Assembly (NCBI GenBank): GCA_028456385.1
Contig: JALNQF010000012.1
Location: forward strand, 62,001-126,000
Direction: 5' to 3'
Origin: Ophiosphaerella korrae
Lineage: Eukaryota; Ascomycota; Dothideomycetes; Pleosporales; Phaeosphaeriaceae
DNA length: 64,000 nt
Shown in pieces: positions 1-10,468 of this stretch. The stretch's first letter is position 1; each line of letters starts with the position of its first letter. The translations under genes and the position numbers were made by a program. Below the pieces are notes generated by a model that did not search any database, was not told the origin of the DNA, and worked only from the letters and a program-made list of their open reading frames with translations.

Positions 1-205
1 CGCCGGGTTTTTTTCAGGATCAGCAGTAGTTGCTGGAGCAAGTTCATTTTGCGCTACTAGAAGTGGCGGTTGGCCATTACCCAGCGCCGTGGGCGGACCA
101 GGAGGAGGTTGAGCCGGCCATGGCGTGTAGCCTGATTGCGGATCATTTATCAATCGCTGCTCTGCTTCTTGTGCGATTCGCCTTATATCTGGATCTTGAG
201 CTTTG
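1..205 (-). CDS. Possible partial gene running off the left edge
   Basis: On the minus strand a frame stays open from about position 219 to the first base of the window. It reads as a plausible protein segment (begins QDPDIRRIAQEAEQRLI, then a Pro/Gly-rich stretch with PPPGPPTALG). A splice acceptor (CGTAG, 207-206) lies just before it, so it may be an internal exon whose upstream exon I could not place; there is no in-frame ATG. The composition is more protein-like than the overlapping plus-strand ORF, which I take as its shadow. I recognise no family. Most of the gene, if real, lies outside the window. Confidence 0.3.
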
Positions 206-219
206 CTACGATTGGTTAC

Positions 220-1211
220 TCACCATATTCATGTCTGGCGCACACACGCGACTTACTACTTGACCCAGCCCACGTCCCACGACTCCCAGCGTCCTGACAA
301 TAGGAACTGGATTGCCGAAGGATAGCGTTGGTCATAGAAGAAGTGGGTACCTTCGATTGGCGAGTATCGCACCAAACTAAAATCTACCTCCGTCCACGAC
401 ATACTGCACTAGTTTGCAGAGAAGGCGGTATGGCGAGTCCAGAAACGAAGATAGTATGCCGGTTCGGTGTCTGGTGTAGACAACAACGAGCGGGCAACAG
501 CCCTAAGAGATGCGCAGCGTACCACAATCCTGCCGGTTTCCACCCGGCCGTTAATTAGGAGGATATGGCCTGCATTAAGCTTCTACGTGGCCAATCGCCA
601 TGCACTGCCCGGCCCGCGCTGCGAGGTATATGCACCGCCAGCTCCTTAGGCCAAACTGAGGTAGCGCCATCAGCAAACGCTGTTCAATCGGCCGCGGTCA
701 GTTCCGTGTGACATGGGCTGCCAGTGCTAATGATGACACCCAGCCGGGAAAAGGCAAACTTTTAGCTGTTGTGAGACTTGCGCCCCTGGAAGTTGGCGTA
801 AGATTAGCACATCCTTGCTGGGTCACGACCACTTACCGTAAATTGACGTAAAAAGGGCCGACAGTTGCTGAAATAAAGCAAATAAAATGCACAGGGAAGT
901 TTCAAGTTCGATCGAAGGGAGCAATCACAGCCATCACTCGATTGCCGATGGGCCGTAGGAGAGCGAAAGTTTGTTTTGTTGTGCCATGCAACCAGATGAA
1001 GCCCAGGCAGGATTCGCGTTTTGCGGACCGAGCCGTCCCCGCGTCCATCCGGTTAGACTTGGATCGGAGAGGTCAGTGCTACGTTCTGACTATAATGACT
1101 CACGAAATACGTTGACACATTTGATCATCATAACAGATGGGAACATTGAATACTGTTATCCGGTTTGTAAATTTCTTGCCCTATATCTTCGAAATGTCTG
1201 TTGATTTGACC
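220..1211. other. Intergenic stretch, nothing recognised
   Basis: About 1 kb with only short overlapping ORFs on the plus strand that show no recognisable domain and no convincing splice pattern. I see no RNA gene or repeat here. It presumably holds the 3' flank of the 1.2-3.6 kb gene and the promoter of whatever lies to the left. Confidence 0.4.
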
Positions 1212-3566
1212 TCAGTTGACACCGAGTAGATCTGGCAGCTCTATCATTTCCTTCTGCATCTCCTTAACCATTGCCATGAATTCCATCTTCTCCATGTCTG
1301 ACGCAAACTCGATCTTGGCTCCACTGATTACTTTCTCCTTCTCCAATTTCCTCCCTTCTTCTTTTCCTTTGCCCTTAGCTTTTGTACTACCAGCAACAAC
1401 ACTGTCTTTTCTAATAGCCTTGTCGCCTTTATCAACCGGTACCCTCAGGCCTTTAATCTTAACCTCTCGGTTCCCATTGTCTTTGAATTTGATCGGATTG
1501 ACTGAAGAGTTTAAATAGAAGGCAAGATAACCATTGCGAAAATCAGCAGAGAAGTGTATGAGTGCAATGATAGCACCCGTGTCGTTGTCTTCCCACACAC
1601 GTAGATTCTCTAAACCACACATTTGTTCAGCATAGGAAAATGATTTACCGATACCTTCGTGGATGCGCATCGTTTTTTCGGTGCGAAACGTGGCGAGCAG
1701 GGTACGACCCATCAGCTCATTCTGAAAAAGTGCACTAGCTGTTGCTATATCAGACGTTGATCTACCTGAATTCACCAAGGGCTTACCTTGTGGTGTGTCA
1801 AAGACGTAATTTACCCAACTCGTCTTCGAAGCCTTTGTCAACCGATTTCCATGCTTTACGTCATGGAATTTCAGCTCACAAGGCACAGTAATGGAGACTT
1901 TGGTTGGAGAAAAGTAACTTGAGTATGGGATAAACATTTGCTCATCATCCATTCTAAGCTCCATTCGTATCGTGTTGTCGTCACTGAACGTCCATATTGA
2001 TGTGACCGCTTGAACTGTTCTGGTTTCGGAGTCGTGGACTCGTTTTCGTACCACAGTTATTCGACACTCGTCGCACGCGTGGATCATCTCGACATCTTGA
2101 GGATTTTCTTCGTTGATTTGGTGAGAATATTCTACGATCTTACCCCGGCTGAACTCGATTAGTATTGGTTTTTCACTTTATCACTTGCTTGAGCTTACAC
2201 ATCGCAAAGTATAGCTGAGTTCCGAAACGCGGTTTTCTCAAATGCAGCCCTTTGACTTGCTGTGGTGGAGCTGCGGTGCAATTTTGCAATATCAAGTTGT
2301 GCAGCTGGGTACAGACTCAAAGTGGAGCCCGGTGCCGATCGTTCCAGTTCATATGCCGTACTGTATCCTAATGCTGGAGGTGGCAGCAAGGACAAGACGT
2401 CCACGCCCAAGTGCTCACTTGGCTCTCGAACTTCGGGTGTTCGGGGTAGTGGAGAAGTTTTCTTAGTAGATGTTGAGTGTTTCTGGCTGACGAAGGTATC
2501 TTGGAGAGCCCCTGGACCAGACCAACCGGCAGAGCTTGCGGTTGATGAAGCGTAACTACTACTAGAGTAGCGTGCCGATGAACCTCCGAAACTAAACTCA
2601 GACACCCGTCTCTGGCTAGGAGAAGATGGCTTGTAGGTACTCAAAGTGCTTGTTGGACTTGACGGATGGTGTGTGTCGACAATGGGCCCGGGTGACGTGG
2701 GTCGATCAGGTGACTGAGGGCGTTGGGGCGAGCTGGGCAATGATACTCTCATGTGCGTTTGCTGCTGTGTGGTGGCTATGGGAGACTTTAGTCTTGAATT
2801 TGGGTTCATTGGGGTTAATGCTTCTATAGTTGGCGATCTTGCTTGGTTTCTAGCGGGGACAGGTGGTGTGTGTACAGTAGGCATTGATATCATAAGGCGT
2901 TGTACCATACAACACATTTCTTCCAGTTGTTGATCTAGACTGCCATGACTGTGATACATGCAATTGATACCATCTGCCATTAGAGATACAACGTTCTCGA
3001 GTTGAGACTGCGACTTGCTGTTCAATTTTAGTGAATTAGCCTGAAATTGTGAGAATAGAAAGTGCACAATCAGTTTGACGCCTAGAGCCTACGTACCTTT
3101 TTATTGCTCGCATTAGAAGCATGATGGAATTTTTGTGTATCTGCAGCAGATCTTTGAGGCTTTGGAGATTTCCGCCCTCTGGAGTCCATATCATCGTTTT
3201 GTACTGCGATAACACTAATTCGCTCCATGCTCGCTCAATAGCGAAACCGCCAATCGTCCGGTGTTTTTTGATGACTTGGTTATGCTCGACGAACGAGTCC
3301 AAGTGGTTGACAGTTCGTTTACACGAATCTATTATTATATTGATGCCATTTCGAATGTGTTCTTCCGCTTCTGTCAAAGAGCTATGATCAAGTTCAGTGC
3401 GTAAGGTTTCAGCGAGCTGCTTCAGTGCTTTGGCTAGCTCATCAGTTTCCGTCTCAAGTTCCTGAAGCTCAGGGGGTGCATCCTTTCGAATTGCAGCAAA
3501 GGCTCGTCTAGTTTTCCAGGAAATTTGTGATAGCTTTAATATATCTTCAGTACTGGGGACGGCCAT
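1212..3566 (-). CDS. Fungal NLR-N-terminus-like protein of unknown function
   Basis: Three exons are proposed: 3566-3097, 3017-2199 and 2148-1212 (introns 79 and 50 bp), giving 741 residues. I start at MAVPSTEDI rather than an upstream ATG at 3611, because this opening is typical of helical N-terminal domains found on fungal STAND/NLR proteins. Residues 1-155 are predicted helical and charged (ETETDELAKALKQLAETL). The middle (about 200-330) is low-complexity Ser/Pro/Thr-rich. The C-terminal part (about 430-680) is a folded-looking domain with FQNELMGRTLLATFR and ALIHFSADFRNGYLAFYLN. No NACHT or NB-ARC nucleotide-binding domain is present, so it may be an adaptor-like or orphan relative; function is unknown. 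A coiled, Lys/Glu-rich segment lies near the C terminus. Confidence 0.7.
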
Positions 3567-5089
3567 GGTTACGAGGGAGCGAAAATCGTATGCATTCGTC
3601 GAACGAAGCAAGGCTAGATTGGCGCGAGTAGATCGATCGATGTATAGGGTAGAACACGGATGAAAGACAAATCATAGAGGGCAAGAGATGAAGCATGGCA
3701 AGATCTGGGGAAGGCCTGGTGATATACCGGTGAAGGGGAACGTGTGGGGGTTGTAAGGTGATTATAGGCAACGAGGCCTTGCATATATCGACCCGACGCC
3801 ATGCGACTGGGAGCACAGCGCTATTTTGGAGGCTTTGTGGAGGCTTTGGGCGGATACTTCAATTCATCGAGGGTAAGGCGAAGTAGCAGTCCCGCAACGA
3901 GCCAGTGGGGCTAGCACGTGGGGTTGGTAACGTACGACCATTGGCGTTTGCAGATCCCATTGTGAACATGGAAACGGCCCTGTCAAGACGTCAAATAGGG
4001 TAAGCGTTGTTTTTCGGTGTCAGAAGTGTCGCAATTGTATTTTGGCAGTCTAGGCACTCAATTTCCATCAATTGTGACACGTAGGTGCAAGGCACACATG
4101 TATGGTTCGAGTGCGGGTCTGCATGGCTGTAAGCATGCGCCATGCTGCATATCACGCCGCAAAAGGTGCTATTGAGTTGTTTTCTTTTGTCTGCCGTACA
4201 GGCTGCATACATAGCAGGTAGGTACTCGGCCCGCGTGAGATATGCAGGTGCCAGATGCCAAGTGTAGTGATATAGAGTGTAGAAACTGACGTCCTTGAGA
4301 CGACCCAGATTGGAAAGTAGGCTTCCCTGCCATGAAAACAGTTATCGTACCAAGACCATTGCGCCTTGTTCGTATAGTATTGTACATGAGGTTTATGGAG
4401 TCGTGAAAACAGGAAGCGCCTAAGCAAGCGGGGAGAAGAGTCTGTGCATGGTCAGTTTGTGTATATTGAAATACACAGCTCTTAGTTCTGCCAGCAATTC
4501 TACGCTCATACAGGTTGTTCCGATGCCAAGTTCGTAGTGAGAGTGACGAAATTGAAGACAGGTACAGGCTCTAGCTGGAGTTGAGATTGCAGCAAGTGGC
4601 GGGAAGGCACTCACCGAATCAGAGATGGCTTTGGCTCGCTTTGGGAGTATCCAAGGTATAGGATTAAAGGAAGGTAGCCATAGTGGATGGCAACGCGGGA
4701 AACATCAATAATGCGCGCAATGCGCTCCTAGGATTGTATCAGCACACAGAAATAGCCCCAGGTGTCAAGCTCGGCACGTACCTTAGACTCTTCTGATAGT
4801 TGGTACATTGTGGATGCTCAATTCTTTTGTCGGGAATTTCTGATTTTACTGAGAGGTAACAAGAGCTTTCGATGAGGGTGACGAGGCGTAGAGGTTGAGT
4901 CGTCTCACGATGATGATGGGGCACAAGCTGTACACCAAATTCTAATGACTGGGGTGCTAGGTGCTCTAGCCCCCCTCAGCCTAGCGGTGCATCCAAGCTC
5001 CAAAAGTTCGACCTCTGCCTGCGTGAGAGAGACGCGCCCCAGCACCACCATAGCCAGAAACACTCCAGACACAACCTAGAATCCACACA
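3567..5089. other. Intergenic stretch between divergent genes
   Basis: About 1.5 kb separating the minus-strand NLR-N-like gene from the plus-strand SF3b49 gene; it should hold both promoters. The small ORFs here have no recognisable domains. I found no tRNA-like or repeat structure. Confidence 0.5.
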
Positions 5090-6078
5090 ATGACGGGTCC
5101 CGGCTCCAAACACTGGTACGGTAAATCTAGCCCCCGCTTCATACGCCAGATCCACTGATGCATCACAGGGAACAAAACAAGGAAGCGACTGTATATGTCG
5201 GCAACCTCCATGAGCGCATGACACCCAGAATCCTCCACGAGCTTATGCTCAACGCGGGCCGTGTGCGAAATGTCAATATGCCCGTTGACCGCGTCAATGG
5301 TCAACACCAGGGCTTCGGCTTCGTGGAGTTCCATTCAGAAGAGGAGGCAGACTATGCGCCTAAGGTCATGAACAATATCCTCGTCCTTGGCAATCGTATA
5401 CGCGTGAACAAGGCCTCTGCAGACAAACAGAAAAATGTAGAGATCGGCGCGGAGCTCTTCGTTGGGAACCTTGACGGAATGGTGGACGAAAAGGCTCTGT
5501 ACGACACCTTCGGCCAGTTTGGACCACTCATCAATGCACCCAAGGTCGCCCGCGACGACAACAACATGTCCAAGGGCTACGGTTTCATTTCATACGGTGA
5601 CTTTGAATCCTCCGACGCGGCCATTGCCAATATGCATGGACAATATATGATGAACAAGCAGATCTCGGTTCAATATGCATACAAGAAGGACGGCAAGGGC
5701 GAGAGACATGGAGATGAAGCAGAACGTATGCTTGCGGGGCAGGCTAAAGCTCACGGTGTAGCGCCGGCTATTGCGCCGTTACCTGCTCATCTTTTCCAGC
5801 TTCCACCATCTGCTGCTCCAGGACCACCTATGATTACAAATGGCCCAGGTCCGACTAACGGGCCTGGTGGCGGCTATGGCCGACCACCTCCTTCCTCTGC
5901 AGGGCTACCTCCCCCACCATCCGGCCTCCCTGCCCGTCCACCGAGTGTCCCACCTGCCTTTTACGCACCTCCGGCTGGCTTTGGAGGACTGCCACCGAAT
6001 GGACCACCCGGATTTGGTCCGCCTCAGCCACATGGACCACCTGGCTTCGGCCCACCAGGTTTCGGGCCCCCGAGGTAG
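5090..6078 (+). CDS. HSH49: Splicing factor 3b subunit 4 (SF3b49, yeast Hsh49)
   Basis: RNA-binding subunit of the SF3b complex in the U2 snRNP, which contacts pre-mRNA near the branch site in the nucleus. The start is on a small first exon, 5090-5115; splicing to 5169 (53-bp intron, GTACGG...CACAG) gives MTGPGSKHWEQNKEATVYVG, matching the family N terminus, whereas the uninterrupted ORF beginning at 5158 does not. Two RRM domains follow: RRM1 about residues 16-93 (VYVGNL and GFGFVEF) and RRM2 about 103-183 (LFVGNL and GYGFISY). The C-terminal third is the Pro/Gly-rich tail typical of SF3B4 (PPGFGPP repeats). Length is 311 residues. Convergent with the DUF2015 gene. Confidence 0.95.
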
Positions 6079-6829
6079 AATCGATCGACCTCCAGAGTAT
6101 CTGCACACAGATCCATGTTGTTCTCGATGAGGTACCATAGTTTTCTCGAGCCACGCCATGCGCATGCCAACAAAGACTACAGAAGAGGGCCTGCCGTTAC
6201 AGGAAATATATTCATAAGTGTCCCCTTAACAGGAAAACCAACCACAAGGTTGGCTACGGCATGAAAAGTTCTCATTGAACAAGATGCACGGTAGCAGATG
6301 CATACCTATTTTGCAAAACGAGGGACTGCCCACGGTATTGTTGAGTTATGGCCCGTCTTAAACCACTGCGCAGGGATGATTTGGGCGACTGCAAGATAGG
6401 AGCAAATGCCAAACTAGAAAGACGACCCGAGGCCAGGTTCAACGATTACGTCATCCACTTGCGAAATCCTTCAACATCTGGGCGACAAGTGATTACCGTT
6501 CCATACCCCGACCTATCCTACGTGTGCTTCAACTTTAATATGAACAACTTGTTGATGAGAGGATAACCAAAATTTGATTAGAGTACCTACGGGGCTAAGA
6601 CTGACCCCCAGAAACCAGCTGAAAACACCTAACATAGGAGAATAAAATAACATTGCCAATCAATGTTTTCCAGTGAAATTGCCGTAACCAGGACCGATGC
6701 TCTTCAAACAATGCGGGCCTACACGAAAAGAACGCCCGCTCAGATAGAAACCAAATACTAACAAAAGAAATACTAATGAAAGAAGATTTGATGACCTGAA
6801 TCTCTCAAAGTGTCGCTCGCGATACTGTC
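6079..6829. other. Convergent 3' flanks of SF3b49 and DUF2015 genes
   Basis: About 750 bp between the two stop codons. A 72-residue plus-strand ORF (6348-6566) occurs but has no recognisable domain and no paralogue in the window; I regard it as chance or UTR. No RNA gene seen. Confidence 0.5.
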
Positions 6830-7249
6830 CTAAGAAAAACTGACAAACTTCGGATCTCTCGGAATGCCATCAGCCCCAATATTGTTCTTCTTGAATCTGT
6901 CCTGCATGTAGATTCGTCTTGCCTCATCGAAGTCGACTCCCTTGCGCTTCATGATGCGCATAACCTCCTTTTTCCCAGCGTCGTCTAAGCCTTGGCGTGA
7001 GTCTCCAGCCTCAAGATTCCTTGACAAGTCGAATGCGGAGGATGATAGGCCGGCTTCAATGTCGTCGCGGAATGATGTTGGTAGACGTGTATAGATAGGT
7101 CCCGGAATGGGGAGCAGGTGTAACCATCGCTGCCGGGTGAAGTACAGGGCTGAGGTGTGTTAGAGATATGGATGTAGATTATTGTATAATATAGTACCTG
7201 ACGCGCAAACGAGGACGCCGACCCAGATGGAATAAAACAAATAGCCCAT
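6830..7249 (-). CDS. DUF2015 family small membrane protein
   Basis: Two exons, 7249-7198 and 7149-6830 (48-bp intron), give 123 residues. The N terminus (MGYLFYSIWVGVLVCASALY) is a single hydrophobic segment, followed by the basic QRWLHLLPIPGPIYTRLP stretch and a soluble helical part (NLEAGDSRQGLDD, KGVDFDEARRIYM, and near the end GIPRDPKFVS). This is the pattern of the fungal DUF2015 family, single-pass proteins of unknown function. The first exon would be missed by a simple ORF call because it is only 52 bp. The gene is divergent from the eL28 ribosomal protein gene, 438 bp away, so the two may share a promoter region. Confidence 0.88.
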
Positions 7250-7687
7250 GATGAGTAGTGATGAATAGTGTCCGAGATGTTTGCCTGAGGGTGTGCGACG
7301 CCACGGAGGTGTGCAGGAGAAGATACGGCGCGTACGGAGGACTCAAGGAGAGATAATGAAAGAAAAAAAGGTGTATGGCAGGCTAGTCTACCGTCACGCG
7401 ATCATAGGACTTTACGCAAGCAAATAACACCTGGTCTAGAGAGTCGTGAGGTTGTCCGGCGTTGTGGTGCTCACCTCATAGCCTGCGCCTCAGCCCAAGG
7501 CCGGGGTTCGCTCACGCGCGTCCTCGTCCGTCGTCATCCGTGGCTGGGCACCGGCCCGTCAATGTTCCGCTTGGCATCAACGCCAACGCCCAATTCGGTA
7601 ATGCAGACGAGCAACTGCCACAACGACCTCGAACTTCTCGACTTCACGAACAGCGACACGTACGAACTTTACGACCGAACTAACGAA

Positions 7688-8390
7688 ATGGCCACCACTA
7701 TCTCCGGAGACCTTGCGTGGGAGATCACCAGTGAGTGGATGCGTTGGAAAGAGAGAAAAATTTGGATTTGAGACTGATTGTGGGCAGAGGGACACAGCGC
7801 AACGCTTGTCAAGAGGGCCAATGGCGTTCAGTTCTCGCGTGATCCTCTGAACTTGAGGAACAAGTACAGTCGCAAAGTATGGTCTAGTTTTATGGGTTTG
7901 GAAGCATTTGGCTGACTTACAACAGAATGAGGGTCAGGTCGCCAACAAGGTATGCCTATCACGAACCGTCTCGAACCGGCCACACGTGCAAAAAGAACAT
8001 CCGGATACTAATATGCTGCCATAGGCCATTGGCGTCATTCCTGGAAAGGAGGGCGGCGTTACCCTCTTGGTGAAGAAGAGCGACAAGCACCACCAACCCG
8101 CTACCTCAATCCAGACCACCACCTTCGGTCCCCAGCGATCAACCCGCAAGTACGTAAACTTGGGTCTACCTGGCTTCCATCTCATCGTCGCTCCAATTGA
8201 GTCAATACTAATGATGTACAGGACCTTCGCCTCTATTGTCAACTCTACCACCAAGCGCAACTACCGCCCTGACCTCCGCAAAGATGCCGTCGCCCGCGCC
8301 TCTGCTATCCGCAAGAGCCAGAGGGCCCCCAAGGCTGACAAGCCCACCAAGACCCGAGGTGCAAAGGCCAAGGCTGCCGCATCAGCATAG
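7688..8390 (+). CDS. RPL28: 60S ribosomal protein L28 (eL28)
   Basis: Cytosolic large-subunit ribosomal protein. Five exons are proposed: 7688-7730, 7788-7876, 7926-7949, 8025-8149 and 8222-8390, including a 24-bp micro-exon coding NEGQVANK. The 149-residue product reads MATTISGDLAWEITKGHS, then VQFSRDPLNLRNKYSRK, AIGVIPGKEGGVTLL, and TTTFGPQRSTRKTFASIV, ending in a Lys/Arg/Ala-rich tail. This matches eL28 over its whole length. Although several in-frame ATGs lie upstream of 7688, the chosen ATG gives the family N terminus. Dense short introns are typical of fungal ribosomal protein genes. Shares a 438-bp divergent region with the DUF2015 gene. Confidence 0.95.
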
Positions 8391-9640
8391 GTGGTGATTT
8401 GAGGAGCGTAGAACAGTGCCGGAGTTTACTTCATTCGGGTTCATTGGGGTCTCACAAATGGGATGGGATGCATGACCAAAAGCTAGGTCTTCATAGCGAC
8501 AGGGATCGGCTGAAATGAAATGCTTAAAACCCCATTTGTGTTTTTGAGACAACGACAACAAGCTATTATGCTGATTTGGTCTCTCAGCCGTGTTGCCATG
8601 TTTAAAGTTTGTCACAAAAGCTACACAGTAAGATTATCGGGACTCAATCAAGCAGCCATCTAACGCAATATTCATCAAGACTGTCAGCTTACATTAAGAC
8701 CCTTAGCTTCATCTCTTTAGCCACCAAAGCCCGGATCACCTCTGCAAAACTAGTAACGTTTGGAGCTTCAATACGTTCATCTCCATCTGCCCCCCCCCCT
8801 TTTTTTTCCCTTTTTTTTGGCCTAATATCTTGGAAATTTCCTTATCACAGATTATTGATACATCACTATCAGAGGCCAACATTCACATCTTCTCCAGCCG
8901 ATGTGATCGAACTCATCAACGATGAAGTGAGAACAAGGTCTAATTTTCTCAGGACAGAAAAGTCTAATTTCGCTCAGAGACCAGCGAGGACTTCGCGCCG
9001 GGAGATCCAAACAACCATGGGACTTCTTGCACTTATAAAGGACTTGCTGTCCGTGGTCAGATGTGTACATGTCATATGTCACTTAATTATGCAGCCGTGC
9101 CCAAGTATGCTCTCTTTTTCTATGTTGATGATTGTGGTGCGAGGGGCTAGTCTGTTGAATGAGAAATAGAGTACCGCAGCGGTTGATAGTATTATTATAC
9201 TGTTATCACAAATTTTACCTCTATGTCCGCACTGAGAATGCCCACAATTTCTCTTTGTTAGAATCCTGACTCCTAGGCTCTTCTAGTACTAATAGTACAA
9301 TAAGTATATCAGCACCCACAGATATCGGTACTCTCTTTCTCCCCGAATCAAATTCTGCTTCTGTATTGATTAGTCAAACGTTCCGGGCGGTCGACGATAT
9401 CTATGACACCCTGAGCTACCTTGTTCTATTGCTCCCAGGTGAAGTAACTTCGTTTTGGGAATTGCTACAACTAGTCCTTGACCTTGGATATGACCTCAAG
9501 ATTCAGTCGAACTTGGCGTCTTCATATTCGTGACTTTGGGATGGACTGTGGTACCGAGCGTTGCAGCAAAATCGACTTGGTTTACTAGGTTAGGTATTCA
9601 ACCTGCATACTGAGAGATTTAGGGAGGTACCTAGGTAGGC
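8391..9640. other. Intergenic, no supported gene
   Basis: The largest ORF here (8609-9169, plus strand, 186 codons) crosses homopolymer runs of C and T near 8790 and has no recognisable motif, so I leave it out as a gene. The rest is AT-leaning, with no RNA gene seen. Confidence 0.5.
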
Positions 9641-9641
9641 A
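9628..9641 (+). repeat. 14-bp direct repeat, left copy
   Basis: The sequence TACCTAGGTAGGCA is found here and again at 10209-10222, bracketing the two inverted-repeat elements between them. It contains the palindrome ACCTAGGT. It could be a target-site duplication or simply a common intergenic motif. Confidence 0.55.
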
Positions 9642-9881
9642 TCTGCTCTTTGGCGCTAAGGGTTGCAGTGCCGTGCTTGCTCAGCTACTCCGGGGCATTT
9701 CGGGTTTGCGGTTAACCAAGCTATGGTACATGGTATGTATGCACACTAGGGTATGCCTTTGATTGGCCTTGACCAGTGTGAAATTCATATTGTCTTTTTG
9801 CAGGCAGAGTCACTCAAGTTCAGGCAGACGGGTTGTACATGAGGGGCTACGCTTGCACTACAATTCTAGCGCCAAAGCAGC
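9642..9881. mobile_element. MITE-like element with inverted terminal repeats, copy 1
   Basis: The left end (9642-9680) begins TCTGCTCTTTGGCGCTAAGG and continues into TTGCAGTGC. The right end (9851-9881) carries the inverted counterpart GCACTACAATTCTAGCGCC followed by AAAGCAG. The two ends pair over roughly 28 positions with a few mismatches and one or two small gaps. The 240-bp interior has no ORF, as expected for a miniature inverted-repeat (non-autonomous) DNA element. The same terminal sequence recurs in the neighbouring element at 10.04-10.20 kb, which argues against chance. The transposon family it derives from is not identifiable here. Confidence 0.55.
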
Positions 9882-10041
9882 GCCAATGCGATCGATAAAC
9901 TCAATTGATTGAAAATTTTGTATGTGCAAATAATAAACGAAGAGGGTTTTGTTGCACATGAGATCTCGCCATAGCTTGAGGAGTGTAAATGATAGACACG
10001 CAGTCTGTTCGCACCAGCGCTGATTTCAGCCTTGCGAGCAT

Positions 10042-10201
10042 GGTCCGCTCTTGTACGCTACAATTTGCAGTGCAGCGGCATTTAGGAATGTAGAAGATAA
10101 TGAGAGAAAGATTTAACTAGTCAGGCACACGCCAATGGGAGTGTTCAAGAGTGGTTAGTGACTGTTCGTTTGCACTGCAATCTTAGCGTCAACGAGCAGA
10201 C
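10042..10201. mobile_element. MITE-like element with inverted terminal repeats, copy 2
   Basis: Left end 10042-10077 (GTCCGCTCTTGTACGCTAC, then AATTTGCAGTGCA) is the inverted counterpart of the right end 10167-10201 (TTTGCACTGCAATCTTAGCG, then TCAACGAGCAGAC). The termini resemble those of the element at 9.64-9.88 kb, so orientations of the shared motif alternate minus, plus, minus, plus over 560 bp. No coding potential inside. Probably two related non-autonomous elements side by side, or one larger element with internal sub-terminal repeats. Confidence 0.5.
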
Positions 10202-10208
10202 AGTTAGA

Positions 10209-10222
10209 TACCTAGGTAGGCA
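10209..10222 (+). repeat. 14-bp direct repeat, right copy
   Basis: Identical to TACCTAGGTAGGCA at 9628-9641. It is separated from the nearest inverted-repeat end by about 8 bases. Confidence 0.55.
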
Positions 10223-10468
10223 AGTCTTACAAAATTGAGGAGGAAATTACTGAATGCCCTGAGTCAAAGAATCCTCGCAGGCTTAAATATACAAATGAAA
10301 GATGATAAACCAAGATGAACCATCTCAATATCTATCGCACTCCAAAGAAGCAATCTTCACATATATACCGCAAGTGAAACTCAACAAGTATATATATGCA
10401 ACAAACTCTACTAATCAGAGCCTCCGAGCATCTCCAATCACATATACGTCCTTGATATACAGCACCCC

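Noticed and set aside
890..930. T-arm-like sequence AAGTTCGATCGAAG
   Set aside because: No acceptor, D or anticodon stems could be built around it.
4100..4125. GGTTCGAGTGC, resembling a tRNA B box
   Set aside because: The flanking bases do not pair as a T stem and no acceptor stem is present.
5158..5168. ATG at 5158 as the start of SF3b49
   Set aside because: The ATG lies inside the intron; splicing 5115 to 5169 gives the conserved family N terminus.
8609..9169. 186-codon plus-strand ORF after the eL28 gene
   Set aside because: It crosses C and T homopolymers and an AT-rich region, shows no motif and no splice context, and looks like chance.
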